A DNA stretch of 64,000 bases from BJ22 sp021298375 (lineage in GTDB: Bacteria; Planctomycetota; Planctomycetia; Pirellulales; Pirellulaceae): the NCBI GenBank assembly GCA_046343015.1, contig JBKDOL010000058.1:1-64000 (forward strand). The letters are read 5' to 3'. The notes under the pieces are model-generated. The model was not told the DNA's origin. It saw nothing but the letters and a program-made list of their open reading frames with translations, and made no database searches. A program made the translations under genes and the position numbers. This document shows, piece by piece, positions 27,096-35,213 of this stretch (positions are counted from its first letter, which is position 1; each line of letters begins with the position of its first letter).

Positions 27096-27614
27096 TTATT
27101 CTTCCTCTTCTTCGGTCTCTTCTTCCGGCTGCCGCTCGCCGAGTTGCCGATTCAGTAACAGCAGGGCCGATGCGTCATCACCCGCTATCCGGAAGTGGGC
27201 GAGGATTTGCTCAATGCTGTCCTCTTCCTCGACCTGCTCGTCGAGAAACCATTTCAAGTGACTGACGGTGGCGTAGTCCTTCACTTCGTTGGCGATGGCA
27301 TAAAGCTCGTGAATCGCTGCCGTGTTTGCCTTCTCCGTCTCCAGAGCCTGCTGGAACACCACCATCGGCTTGCCTTGACGGATCTGGGGAGCCTCCAGTC
27401 CGGACAGATGCACCTGCCCGCCGCGGCGATGCACATATCGGAACAGTCGCATGGCATGTTGCATCTCCTCGCCGTGTTGCAACTCCATCCATCTCGCAAA
27501 ACCGTCCAGTCCCTCATTTTGAAAATGGGCCGCCATCGCCAGGTAGTGATAGGCAGACTGCAGTTCCTGATGAATCTGACGATTGATTGCTGCGGCCAGT
27601 TTTTGGGGGAGCAT
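27096..27614 (-). CDS. ftnA: Non-haem ferritin
   Basis: A 172-residue ferritin of the FtnA type, an iron-storage shell that oxidises Fe(II). The four-helix bundle is seen with ferroxidase residues in ELQSAYHYLAMAAHF, ELQHGEEMQHAMRLFRYVHRRGG (E-x-x-H), and VSHLKWFLDEQVEEEDS. The C-terminus carries an unusual acidic tail (PEEETEEEEE). AGGAGGT lies 8 bases before ATG 27614; the frame continues upstream to 27692 but those codons are not ferritin-like. It is divergent from the hydroxyproline genes and convergent with the App1-like gene. Confidence 0.93.
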   Translation of the reverse strand: MLPQKLAAAINRQIHQELQSAYHYLAMAAHFQNEGLDGFARWMELQHGEEMQHAMRLFRYVHRRGGQVHLSGLEAPQIRQGKPMVVFQQALETEKANTAAIHELYAIANEVKDYATVSHLKWFLDEQVEEEDSIEQILAHFRIAGDDASALLLLNRQLGERQPEEETEEEEE

Positions 27615-28117
27615 GGCAGGAGACCTCCTGGAAAATGGGAGCGTGAACGTTTCAAACTTGCCCGGAAACCGTATCGGACCGGCAATCGCCACTTGTATTT
27701 AACCGATTTCTCGATGAACCAAGAAGGGGGAACCCCAGCGGAGAATGGGCCCGCACGCTGCTTCGCAAACGGCGGTTTGAGTGCCGTGCTCCCGAACCGC
27801 AGCTGATTTCCACACGGCAGCCTGCTGTCCAGCGGCAGCTTGTTGCCCGGCGGCAAGCTCGTCTGGGTCGCAGCCTCGGGTTGGTCTTAAAGGAGGTCTT
27901 AGAACAGAGAGGAACGTCGCTTAGAATGGAAGGCTCCGGGTTTTCCCACGCAGAGCGATGGTCGATAGACTGTTGATGCCAACTTCCTTCCGCACACCGG
28001 GATGGATGTCGTCGGCACGGTTGCCCCGAGCGGGCGAATTCCGCATTCAAGAGTCAGCAAAAGCACACCCCGTCAATCGCTGATCGAGTTTTTCTTCAGG
28101 TTGCAAAGGACAGTTTC
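27615..28117. other. Divergent promoter region, ferritin and hydroxyproline genes
   Basis: About 500 bases with no supportable gene. It should carry promoters for ferritin (minus) and the catabolic run (plus). No clear operator or iron-box palindrome was recognised. AAAGGA lies about 8 bases before ATG 28118. Confidence 0.5.
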
Positions 28118-29026
28118 ATGCAAGTCAATTGGAGCGGTGTTTTTCCAGCCGCGACCACCCAGTTTCATCCGGATCAATCGCTCAACATCCCAGCCACCCT
28201 GGCTCACATCGAAGCCATGATCGAAGCTGGGATTCATGGACTGATCATGCTGGGAACCGTAGGCGAGAACTGTTCCCTCGAGTACTCGGAAAAGTTCGAG
28301 TTGTTGCGAGCGGTTGTCCGGCACGTCAAAGGCCGAATCCCCGTCCTCTCCGGTGTGGCTGAGTACACCACAGCACTCGCCTGCCGCTTTGCCCGCGATG
28401 CCGAGCAGGCAGGCTTGGATGGACTGATGGTCCTTCCCTGTATGGTCTACAACTCCGATTCCCGGGAGACGGTTGCACACTATCGGGCGGTGGCTGCGGC
28501 CAGCCAGCTGCCGATCATGATTTACAACAACCCGGTTTCCTACAAGGTCGATATCTCTCCCGAGACCTTTGCCGAATTGGCGGATGAGCCCAAGTTTGTG
28601 GCGATCAAGGAGTCGTCCGAAAACGTACGGCGGATAACCGATATCAAGAATGTCTGTGGGGATCGCTACCTGCTGTTCTGCGGAGTGGATGACTTGGTTT
28701 TGGAGAGCATTGTCCTCGGGGCAACTGGTTGGGTTTCGGGGCTGGTAAATGCCTTTCCCGCTGAGAACAGATTGCTTTGGGACTTGGCACTCGCGGGCAA
28801 CTTCGAGGAAGCGCTCAAGGTTTACCGCTGGTACATGCCGCTGCTTCATCTCGACACGCACGTCAAGCTGGTTCAATACATCAAGCTCGCAGCCCAGGAG
28901 TGCGGTTTTGGCAGCGAGCTGACCCGGGCTCCCCGATTGCCGCTGGTGGGAGAAGAGCGCGAACGAGTGCTGCGGATTATTCGCGAGGGGATTCGCACCC
29001 GCCCGCAAGTGCCCGCCTCTGTCTGA
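28118..29026 (+). CDS. DapA-family lyase, likely pyrroline-4-hydroxy-2-carboxylate deaminase
   Basis: A 302-residue class I aldolase-fold enzyme of the DapA/NAL family. The Schiff-base Lys is K164 in FVAIKESS and the catalytic Tyr is Y136 in PIMIYNNPV; GTVGENCSL replaces the GTTGE loop. Alone it could be any family member. Its neighbours decide: a semialdehyde dehydrogenase, a proline-racemase-family epimerase and a D-amino-acid oxidoreductase follow on the same strand. In trans-4-hydroxyproline breakdown a DapA-like enzyme deaminates 1-pyrroline-4-hydroxy-2-carboxylate to 2-oxoglutarate semialdehyde, which I infer here. It is the first gene of the run, 219 bases ahead of the dehydrogenase. 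Confidence 0.83.
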   Translation: MQVNWSGVFPAATTQFHPDQSLNIPATLAHIEAMIEAGIHGLIMLGTVGENCSLEYSEKFELLRAVVRHVKGRIPVLSGVAEYTTALACRFARDAEQAGLDGLMVLPCMVYNSDSRETVAHYRAVAAASQLPIMIYNNPVSYKVDISPETFAELADEPKFVAIKESSENVRRITDIKNVCGDRYLLFCGVDDLVLESIVLGATGWVSGLVNAFPAENRLLWDLALAGNFEEALKVYRWYMPLLHLDTHVKLVQYIKLAAQECGFGSELTRAPRLPLVGEERERVLRIIREGIRTRPQVPASV

Positions 29027-29245
29027 TTGGAAGTCGGCAGCGGCGACCGCGTTGCGTGCAGTCAGGCGTCTCTGCTCGGAACTCTCCGCCACGACCGCGC
29101 TGGCTGGCTCCTCTGACCAGTGGCCGGCGGATGTTCCGAGCCTATCGGGAAGCCGGCTTCCCAGGCAACCCTACGCCTTGCGCGAGTTGACTCGCCGCTT
29201 GTTATCACTTCGGGTGCAATTGACGGGCTGAAATCTGGAACCGGG

Positions 29246-30865
29246 ATGCAAATTGACATGGAGAATCGACTGGTGAATTCACTTGAACCTGTACTGCTGG
29301 ATGGGGAATGGCAAGTCGCCTCCAGTTGCGGTGAATTTCAGGCGCTCAATCCGGCGACCGGAGAGCAACTCGAACGGCGGTTTCCAGTCAGTGACTGGAG
29401 CGACTGCGACCGGGCTTTGGACGCAGCTGTTAAGGCAGCCGAGGCGTTGCGGGAAGCCGAGCCGGAAATTCTGGCCAGCTTTCTTGAGGCCTATGCGCTG
29501 GGCATTGAGCAAGAATCGCACGAGTTGGCTGAATTGGCGGCGATGGAAACGGGACTTCCCTTCCAGCCGCGGTTGAAGGATGTGGAGCTGCCGCGCACGG
29601 TCAATCAGCTGCGGCAGGCAGCCCAAGCCGCGCGCGAAGGGTCCTGGGCGCTGCCGACGCTCGACACCAAGGCCAACATCCGCAGTTACTTTGCTCCGAT
29701 CGGGCCTGTCGTCACGATCGGCCCGAACAATTTTCCGTTTGCCTTTAATGGAGCCTCGGGCGGCGATTTCGCGGCGGCGATCGCCGCTGGGAATCCCGTG
29801 ATTGTCAAAGCACACCCGGCTCATCCAAGGACCACCCACCGGCTTGTGGAACTCGCCTTCGCTGCCCTTCGGCAAACACAGTTGCCACCTGCGACGATTC
29901 AATTGCTCTATCGCTTGGGACATGCAGATGGCGAGCGCCTGGTCAGCGACCCGCGAGTTGCCGCAACTGGATTTACTGGCGGCAGGGGAACCGGAATGCA
30001 ACTCAAGGCCGCGGCTGATCGCGCGGGAAAATTGATTTATCTGGAGATGTCCAGCGTCAATCCGGTCGTGGTCCTCCCCGCAGCGCTGGCTGAGCGTTCG
30101 GCGGCGATCGCCGAAGAGTTTGGTACCAGTTGCCTGATGGGGGCGGGGCAATTCTGCACCAACCCCGGGTTTGTCCTGCTCGTTGAGGGGTCAGCGACTG
30201 AAAGTTTTATTTCCGCCGTGCAATCCAAGTTTCGAGCGACTCCTCCAGGAACCTTGCTCGGACCGGCAGTGCGGAGTGGTTTGATCGAATCGACCTCCAA
30301 GCTGATCGCGGCGGGAGCGCAGGTGCTTGCCGGCGGAGAGGCTGCAGCAGGCCCTCGGATAGCTTTTGACAATACCCTGCTGCGAATTTCCGGCGCGCAG
30401 TTTCTCGCCCAAGCCCAACTGTTTCAAACGGAGATGTTTGGAGCCTCAACCCTGTTTGTCATCGCCCAGAACATGGCGCAGACGGTGGACATTCTCCGCC
30501 ATCTGGAAGGCAACCTGACCGGGACTATTTACACGGCTTCAGCTGGAGAGAGCGAGCGGGATTATCAGCTGGTCGCGGCCGCCTTGAGGCCCCGGGTTGG
30601 CCGGTTACTGAACAATAAAATGCCAACTGGCGTGGCGGTGTCTCCGGCCATGAATCATGGCGGCCCCTACCCGTCCACGGGACATCCAGGGTTCACTGCC
30701 GTTGGTATCCCCGCTTCCATCCGAAGGTTTGCGATGCTGCAGTGCTTCGACAACGTTCCTCAGGAAAGGCTGCCAAGATTGCTGAAAGATGTCATGCCCG
30801 GTTCCGCCTGGCGACTGGTCGATGGCCAATGGACCCGCGGCAATATCGAGCGGAGTGAATCGTGA
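29246..30865 (+). CDS. Aldehyde dehydrogenase, likely 2-oxoglutarate semialdehyde dehydrogenase
   Basis: A 539-residue NAD(P)-dependent aldehyde dehydrogenase of the 2,5-dioxovalerate type, longer at both ends than classic ones. The cofactor segment is PVVTIGPNNFPFAFN ... AGNPVIVKAHPAHP, the glycine turn TGGRGTG, the catalytic Glu in LIYLEMSSVNPVVVLP and the nucleophile Cys in GAGQFCTNPG. It would oxidise 2-oxoglutarate semialdehyde, the product of the deaminase, to 2-oxoglutarate. ATG 29246 is chosen; upstream codons lack conservation. Its stop overlaps the GTG start of the next gene (GTGA at 30862-30865). Confidence 0.9.
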   Translation: MQIDMENRLVNSLEPVLLDGEWQVASSCGEFQALNPATGEQLERRFPVSDWSDCDRALDAAVKAAEALREAEPEILASFLEAYALGIEQESHELAELAAMETGLPFQPRLKDVELPRTVNQLRQAAQAAREGSWALPTLDTKANIRSYFAPIGPVVTIGPNNFPFAFNGASGGDFAAAIAAGNPVIVKAHPAHPRTTHRLVELAFAALRQTQLPPATIQLLYRLGHADGERLVSDPRVAATGFTGGRGTGMQLKAAADRAGKLIYLEMSSVNPVVVLPAALAERSAAIAEEFGTSCLMGAGQFCTNPGFVLLVEGSATESFISAVQSKFRATPPGTLLGPAVRSGLIESTSKLIAAGAQVLAGGEAAAGPRIAFDNTLLRISGAQFLAQAQLFQTEMFGASTLFVIAQNMAQTVDILRHLEGNLTGTIYTASAGESERDYQLVAAALRPRVGRLLNNKMPTGVAVSPAMNHGGPYPSTGHPGFTAVGIPASIRRFAMLQCFDNVPQERLPRLLKDVMPGSAWRLVDGQWTRGNIERSES

Positions 30866-31818
30866 GCCCTGCCCAGTTGCCTGCTGAAATCGAGATTGTC
30901 GATTCCCACACCGGCGGAGAACCGACTCGGGTGGTGATCGCCGGCGGGCCTGACTTGGGATCGGGAAACTTGTTGCTGCGGCGCGAACGTTTTCGAAGGG
31001 AGTTCGATCATTTCCGCTCAGCCGTGATCAATGAACCGCGCGGGTCGGACGTGGTCGTGGGCGCGCTCCTCTTGCCGCCTGAAGATCCGCGCTGTGTGGC
31101 CGGCACGATTTTCTTTAATAACGCGGGCTATCTGGGAATGTGCGGCCACGGAACCATCGGCCTGTTGGTAACGCTGTTGTATCTGGGCAAAATCCAGCCC
31201 GGCGAGCACCTGCTCGAGACCCCGGTTGGGGTCGTCAAGACTCTGGTCCATGACTCCGAGACCGTCACCGTGGAAAACGTCCCCAGTTATCGCTGGGCCG
31301 AACAGGTGGCAGTCGACGTTCCAGGATTGGGGAAAGTCGTGGGCGAAGTTGCCTGGGGGGGGAACTGGTTTTTTCTGGTCAGGGAGCATGGCGAGACCAT
31401 TGCCTTGAGCAATCTCGACCGTCTGCTGGAAGTGACTCGCCGGATCAAGCAGGCCCTGCTCGATGGGGGCATTCGCGGGCCAGCGGGAGAGGAGTTGGAT
31501 CACATTGAGTTGTTTGGCCCGGCCGACCCCGCCAAAGCCGACAGCCGCAACTTCGTGCTCTGTCCCGGTGGAGCCTATGATCGTTCCCCCTGCGGGACGG
31601 GCACCAGCGCGAAGCTGGCTTGCCTGGCTGCTGCAGGAAAGCTGGCCCCCGGCCAGCGATGGCGTCAGGAAAGTGTGATTGGCAGCGTCTTTGAAGCAAG
31701 TTACCAGCGGCAGGAAGGCGAAAAGATCATTCCTCAGATCACTGGTCGCGCTTGGGTCTGCGGCGCGGGGAAACTGTTGTTCCATTCCCGCGACCCGTTT
31801 CAACAAGGAATTCGCTGA
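30862..31818 (+). CDS. 4-hydroxyproline 2-epimerase (proline racemase family)
   Basis: A 318-residue member of the proline racemase family. Both catalytic Cys are present: C94 in GYLGMCGHGTIG and C244 in RSPCGTGTSAKLA. That rules against the trans-3-hydroxyproline dehydratase branch, which has Thr at the first position. DSHTGGEPTRVV at the N-terminus is typical of hydroxyproline epimerases. The enzyme converts trans-4-hydroxy-L-proline to cis-4-hydroxy-D-proline, the first step of the route. It starts with GTG overlapping the previous stop and its stop overlaps the next start (TGATG at 31816-31820), so expression is tightly coupled. Confidence 0.92.
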   Translation: MSPAQLPAEIEIVDSHTGGEPTRVVIAGGPDLGSGNLLLRRERFRREFDHFRSAVINEPRGSDVVVGALLLPPEDPRCVAGTIFFNNAGYLGMCGHGTIGLLVTLLYLGKIQPGEHLLETPVGVVKTLVHDSETVTVENVPSYRWAEQVAVDVPGLGKVVGEVAWGGNWFFLVREHGETIALSNLDRLLEVTRRIKQALLDGGIRGPAGEELDHIELFGPADPAKADSRNFVLCPGGAYDRSPCGTGTSAKLACLAAAGKLAPGQRWRQESVIGSVFEASYQRQEGEKIIPQITGRAWVCGAGKLLFHSRDPFQQGIR

Positions 31819-33071
31819 TGAGCCGGAAAACGGAGCAGACCGTAATTATTGGCGGCGGGGTGATCGGCGCGATGTGCGCCTGGTACCTCCAGCAGGCCGG
31901 GCAGCAAGTCACCATTCTCGACCGCGACCGCTTGGGAGCCGCTTGTTCTCACGGAAACTGCGGATACGTCAGCCCCAGCCACGTGCTGCCGTTGACCCAG
32001 CCTGGCATGGTTCGCAAAGCCCTGCGCTCGATGCTCAGCAGCAACTCGCCGTTTTATGTCAAGCCGCGCCTCTCGCTCGATCTCTGGTCGTGGCTGTTCA
32101 AGTTTGCACGCCGTTGTAATGAGCGCGATATGCTCGAGGCGGCCGACTCGATTCATCGCCTCCTGCAGTCCGCACGGCAACTCTACATCGATCTCATCGA
32201 GAGCCAGAAGCTCGATTGCGAGTGGCAGCCGATCGGCCTGTTGTTTGTCTTTCATGATGCCCATGAGTTTCACGAGTATGAGCCTACCAACCGGATGCTC
32301 GAGAAAAAGTACGGTGTCTCCGCCCGGCCGATCGACGGTGGTGAATTGACAAAGTTCGAACCGGCTCTCATTCCCGGTCTCGGTGGAGCCTGGTACTACG
32401 ATTGCGACAGTCACCTTCGACCCGACAAATTGATGAGCGAGTTGCGGCGCATCCTCCTCCGCGATGGAGTCAAAATTGTTGAGAATTGCGAAGTCACCGG
32501 CTTTCGCGAGGTCGCCGGGAAGGCGGTTGCCGTCGAGACGAAAACGCAGGGCGAGATTCCGGCTGATCGGTTTGTGGTTGCCTGCGGCGCCTTGACCCCG
32601 TTTTTAAATCAACATTTGGGCTGCAGGATTCCGATTCAGCCCGGCAAGGGTTACTCCCTGACCATGCCCCGGCCGGCCAGTTGCCCGACCTATCCCCTGA
32701 TTTTCGAGCAGCACCGGGTTGCGATTACGCCGATGAACAGCGGCTATCGAATCGGTTCCACGATGGAGTTCGCAGGGTATGACAGCAGTATCAACCAGAG
32801 TCGCCTGCAACTGCTGATGGACTCGGCCAAGTTGTATCTCCGCGAACCACTGGGGGAACCCGTTCAAGAAACTTGGTACGGCTGGAGGCCGATGACTTGG
32901 GATAGTAAACCTTATCTCGATCGCGCCCCGAAATTTGAAAATGTTTGGGTCGCGGCCGGGCACAACATGCTGGGGCTCTCAATGGCGACGGTCACCGGCA
33001 AGCTGATTGCCGAGTTGCTGACCGGTCAACAGCCGCACCTCGACCTGCGACCACTGCGAATTGGCCGCTGA
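31818..33071 (+). CDS. FAD-dependent D-amino-acid dehydrogenase, likely D-hydroxyproline dehydrogenase
   Basis: A 417-residue flavoprotein of the DadA/DAO type. The N-terminal dinucleotide fold is TVIIGGGVIGAMCAWYLQQAG with LDRDRLGAACSHGNCGY; the C-terminal FAD segment is VWVAAGHNMLGLSMATVTGKLIAELL, and GWRPMTWDSKPYLDRAP precedes it. In this setting it should oxidise cis-4-hydroxy-D-proline to 1-pyrroline-4-hydroxy-2-carboxylate, supplying the deaminase at 28118. It is a single-subunit form rather than the multi-subunit LhpBEF type. It is the last gene of the run; no permease or regulator follows. Confidence 0.88.
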   Translation: MSRKTEQTVIIGGGVIGAMCAWYLQQAGQQVTILDRDRLGAACSHGNCGYVSPSHVLPLTQPGMVRKALRSMLSSNSPFYVKPRLSLDLWSWLFKFARRCNERDMLEAADSIHRLLQSARQLYIDLIESQKLDCEWQPIGLLFVFHDAHEFHEYEPTNRMLEKKYGVSARPIDGGELTKFEPALIPGLGGAWYYDCDSHLRPDKLMSELRRILLRDGVKIVENCEVTGFREVAGKAVAVETKTQGEIPADRFVVACGALTPFLNQHLGCRIPIQPGKGYSLTMPRPASCPTYPLIFEQHRVAITPMNSGYRIGSTMEFAGYDSSINQSRLQLLMDSAKLYLREPLGEPVQETWYGWRPMTWDSKPYLDRAPKFENVWVAAGHNMLGLSMATVTGKLIAELLTGQQPHLDLRPLRIGR

Positions 33072-33097
33072 AACTGCCTGGACGGAACGCCTATTGT

Positions 33098-33376
33098 TCA
33101 GTTCCAAAAGCCGATCAGCCAAATCACGATAAAGATCGCCGACATGAAGCCGACCAGTCCAATCGCCGTGCGGATTGACTGGTCGAGGATCTCTTTTATT
33201 CGCTCATGGCGCGTGGCCCCGTAGACGAGGCTGACGACGACGACCAGCGGAATGGCGTACCACAATCGGGCATGCCAGAGCGAAATCGCGAGCAGTTGCG
33301 GCAGGACGAAGTCGATCAGGGCGGAAGCTAGGCTGGCGGAAATCATGAGGTCAGGATCCAAAAGGGGAAATTGCAC
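33098..33376 (-). CDS. Small membrane protein, unknown function
   Basis: A protein of up to 92 residues with three likely hydrophobic stretches: ASLASALIDFVLPQLLAI, WYAIPLVVVVSLVYG and TAIGLVGFMSAIFIVIWLIGF. The polar loop ATRHERIKEILDQSIR between them suggests two or three helices with a cytoplasmic loop. It begins with GTG 33376, 16 bases after the stop of the upstream membrane-protein gene, or with ATG 33346. No family recognised; likely co-transcribed with its upstream neighbour and may work with it. Confidence 0.7.
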   Translation of the reverse strand: MQFPLLDPDLMISASLASALIDFVLPQLLAISLWHARLWYAIPLVVVVSLVYGATRHERIKEILDQSIRTAIGLVGFMSAIFIVIWLIGFWN

Positions 33377-33392
33377 CGCGGCTCAGACCGGC

Positions 33393-34064
33393 TCAGGCTT
33401 CGGAGGGGCCTGTTCGCTTCTGTTTTCTCTCTTCGAACTTCCGCCGCATTTCCGGCGTGATGATCATCGGGCCCGCAAAGGCGTCATAGACGGCAAGCAA
33501 ATTGAGTAACCCGGCAACCATCGTGTACAAGGTTCCCATCTCGAACCAGTGCCCCAATTCCGAGTGCCACATGCCGAGCACATCATTGCGCTCCATGTAG
33601 ACCGGACCCGCCGGTGGAGCCATGAAGCCGTCGACCAGCGGGCGACCTTGGAAGTTGGTGTCGCTGGCTGGAATCATCGAGAATTCTCGGAGTCCCTCCG
33701 TCGTGACCGTGCCCGCCGGGTAGCGTCGACACATCTGAAACCAAGGATCACTGCCACTCCGGGTGACAGCGGCTTGGAGGATCGCTGGAAACGCGGGGAG
33801 GCCGACGCCTGCCTGACAGAAATACTGCCATCGGAAATCGTTGGGACGCGTGGAGGCGTAAACTACCCGCCCGCGGCCCATCGCCAAGCCGAAAAAGAAG
33901 GTGCTCAAGATGCAGACCATGAACAGCAGGCCCTTGGCATACCGCCGCTGGTACAGGTGCCCGGCACCAGGCCAGAGCCACGCCAGTAACGCTGCCCACC
34001 TCGTGTCACGTAACTCTATCGTCAGCGGTTGGCCTTCCTCGAGATCATACTGCACTGCTGTCAT
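33393..34064 (-). CDS. Membrane protein of planctomycete type, unknown function
   Basis: A 223-residue protein with an N-terminal membrane hairpin: AALLAWLWPGAGHLYQRRYAKGLLFMVCILSTFFFGLAMG, a TM2-like pattern (G-x-G-x-x-Y ... K-G), then an extracytoplasmic region (about residues 68-170, with WQYFCQAGVGLPAF and MCRRYPAGTV) and a second helix pair near TLYTMVAGLLNLLAVYDAF. The C-tail is basic (RRKFEERKQKR). I recall similar uncharacterised planctomycete proteins but cannot name a function. It is divergent from rsmE. Confidence 0.72.
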   Translation of the reverse strand: MTAVQYDLEEGQPLTIELRDTRWAALLAWLWPGAGHLYQRRYAKGLLFMVCILSTFFFGLAMGRGRVVYASTRPNDFRWQYFCQAGVGLPAFPAILQAAVTRSGSDPWFQMCRRYPAGTVTTEGLREFSMIPASDTNFQGRPLVDGFMAPPAGPVYMERNDVLGMWHSELGHWFEMGTLYTMVAGLLNLLAVYDAFAGPMIITPEMRRKFEERKQKRTGPSEA

Positions 34065-34369
34065 GGCAACGGAAGTTCCTTGATGTAATGGATGGCTTGG
34101 TGTTCCGCCAAGCCGCTAAACGTCGGCATGCAGCCCGCAAGCATCGCGAGCCAATCAGTCACTTGTCGGCAATTAAACGCCTTGTCGTGGAAGTCGCGGC
34201 GCCTTGCTCGGACACGAGCGGAAACGAAGTGCGGGAGGGTCCGCCGAAAGCCTACTTCCCCCAGTCGTGCGAACCTCCTATTGTGGAGTTTGCGGCACCA
34301 GCCTGCAACGCCAATCGGGCACCCGGCGCCGATTGATTTCCAACCGATTTTTCCAGTGAGCCCAGCCCA
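34065..34369. other. Divergent spacer upstream of rsmE
   Basis: About 305 bases without a supportable gene, between the minus-strand membrane gene and rsmE. It must hold promoters for both; none was recognised. Confidence 0.5.
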
Positions 34370-35071
34370 TTGCCCGCCCGTTTTTTCTCGCCCACGCCCC
34401 TGGCCCAAGCCTCTGCCGAGTTGTATCTCGCGCCGGATGAGGCTCATCATCTCGCTCATGTGCTGCGTTTGCAGTCAGGCGACCAGATTCTGCTCCTGGA
34501 TGGATTAGGTTGGGAAGGGACCGCTGAAATTACTGCCATCAGAAAAGGGCGGGTTGCCGTCCGTCTGCTAAACGCTGCCGAAGTCAATCGGGAAGCTCGC
34601 CGTCGTTTGACCCTTGCCGTCTCGCTACCGAAAGGGGACCGACAAAAACTGCTGGTCGAGAAGTTGACGGAACTGGGCGTTGGCCGACTCCTCCCGCTTC
34701 GTTGCCAACGGAGCGTGGCCCAACCGGTCGATTCGGCACTGACCCGCTTGGAGCAACACGTCGTCGCCGCATGCAAACAATCGGGACGGACTTGCAGAAT
34801 GGAAATTGCCGCTCCGGTAGACATTGAAGGACTCTGCCGTTTGACAATCCCCGACCAGCGAGTGGTCGCTCATCCCGGAAATCAAAACTGCATCTACCCC
34901 GAACAGCTCGCCGGCAACGAGCTCTTGGCGGCGATTGGCCCCGAGGGGGGCTTCACTGAGGAAGAACTGGGGCGATTGATAGAAGCGGGCTGGAAATGCC
35001 TCGACTTGGGAACGCGATTGCTGAGAATCGAAACGGCGGCGATCGGACTCGCTGCCAAATGGCTACTTTAA
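34370..35071 (+). CDS. rsmE: 16S rRNA (uracil-1498-N3)-methyltransferase
   Basis: A 233-residue SPOUT-class methyltransferase that methylates U1498 of 16S rRNA in the decoding site. The N-terminal PUA-like part contains ARFFSPTPL and DEAHHLAHVLRLQSGDQI; the C-terminal knot has LAAIGPEGGFTEEELG and the terminal LGTRLLRIETAAIGLAA, both diagnostic. The middle KGDRQKLLVEKLTELGVGRLLPL is also typical. Translation must begin with TTG 34370, the only start in phase near the conserved N-terminus. Confidence 0.93.
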   Translation: MPARFFSPTPLAQASAELYLAPDEAHHLAHVLRLQSGDQILLLDGLGWEGTAEITAIRKGRVAVRLLNAAEVNREARRRLTLAVSLPKGDRQKLLVEKLTELGVGRLLPLRCQRSVAQPVDSALTRLEQHVVAACKQSGRTCRMEIAAPVDIEGLCRLTIPDQRVVAHPGNQNCIYPEQLAGNELLAAIGPEGGFTEEELGRLIEAGWKCLDLGTRLLRIETAAIGLAAKWLL

Positions 35072-35094
35072 TTTGCCCATCAGCTCGGTGCCCC

Positions 35095-35137
35095 CTGCAC
35101 TGGTCCCCCCTGCACTGGGCCCCCCTGCACTGGGCGG
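35095..35137. repeat. 15-bp tandem repeat, nearly three copies
   Basis: CTGCACTGGTCCCCC at 35095-35109, CTGCACTGGGCCCCC at 35110-35124 and a partial third copy from 35125, between rsmE and the M28 peptidase gene (convergent). Confidence 0.88.
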
Positions 35138-35213
35138 CTCACGTGAGGCTGCTTTGGGATCGCGAACTTCGGATTGAAGAAACAGAGAGCCGCGGTGGCC
35201 CGCGCCCCTGCGA

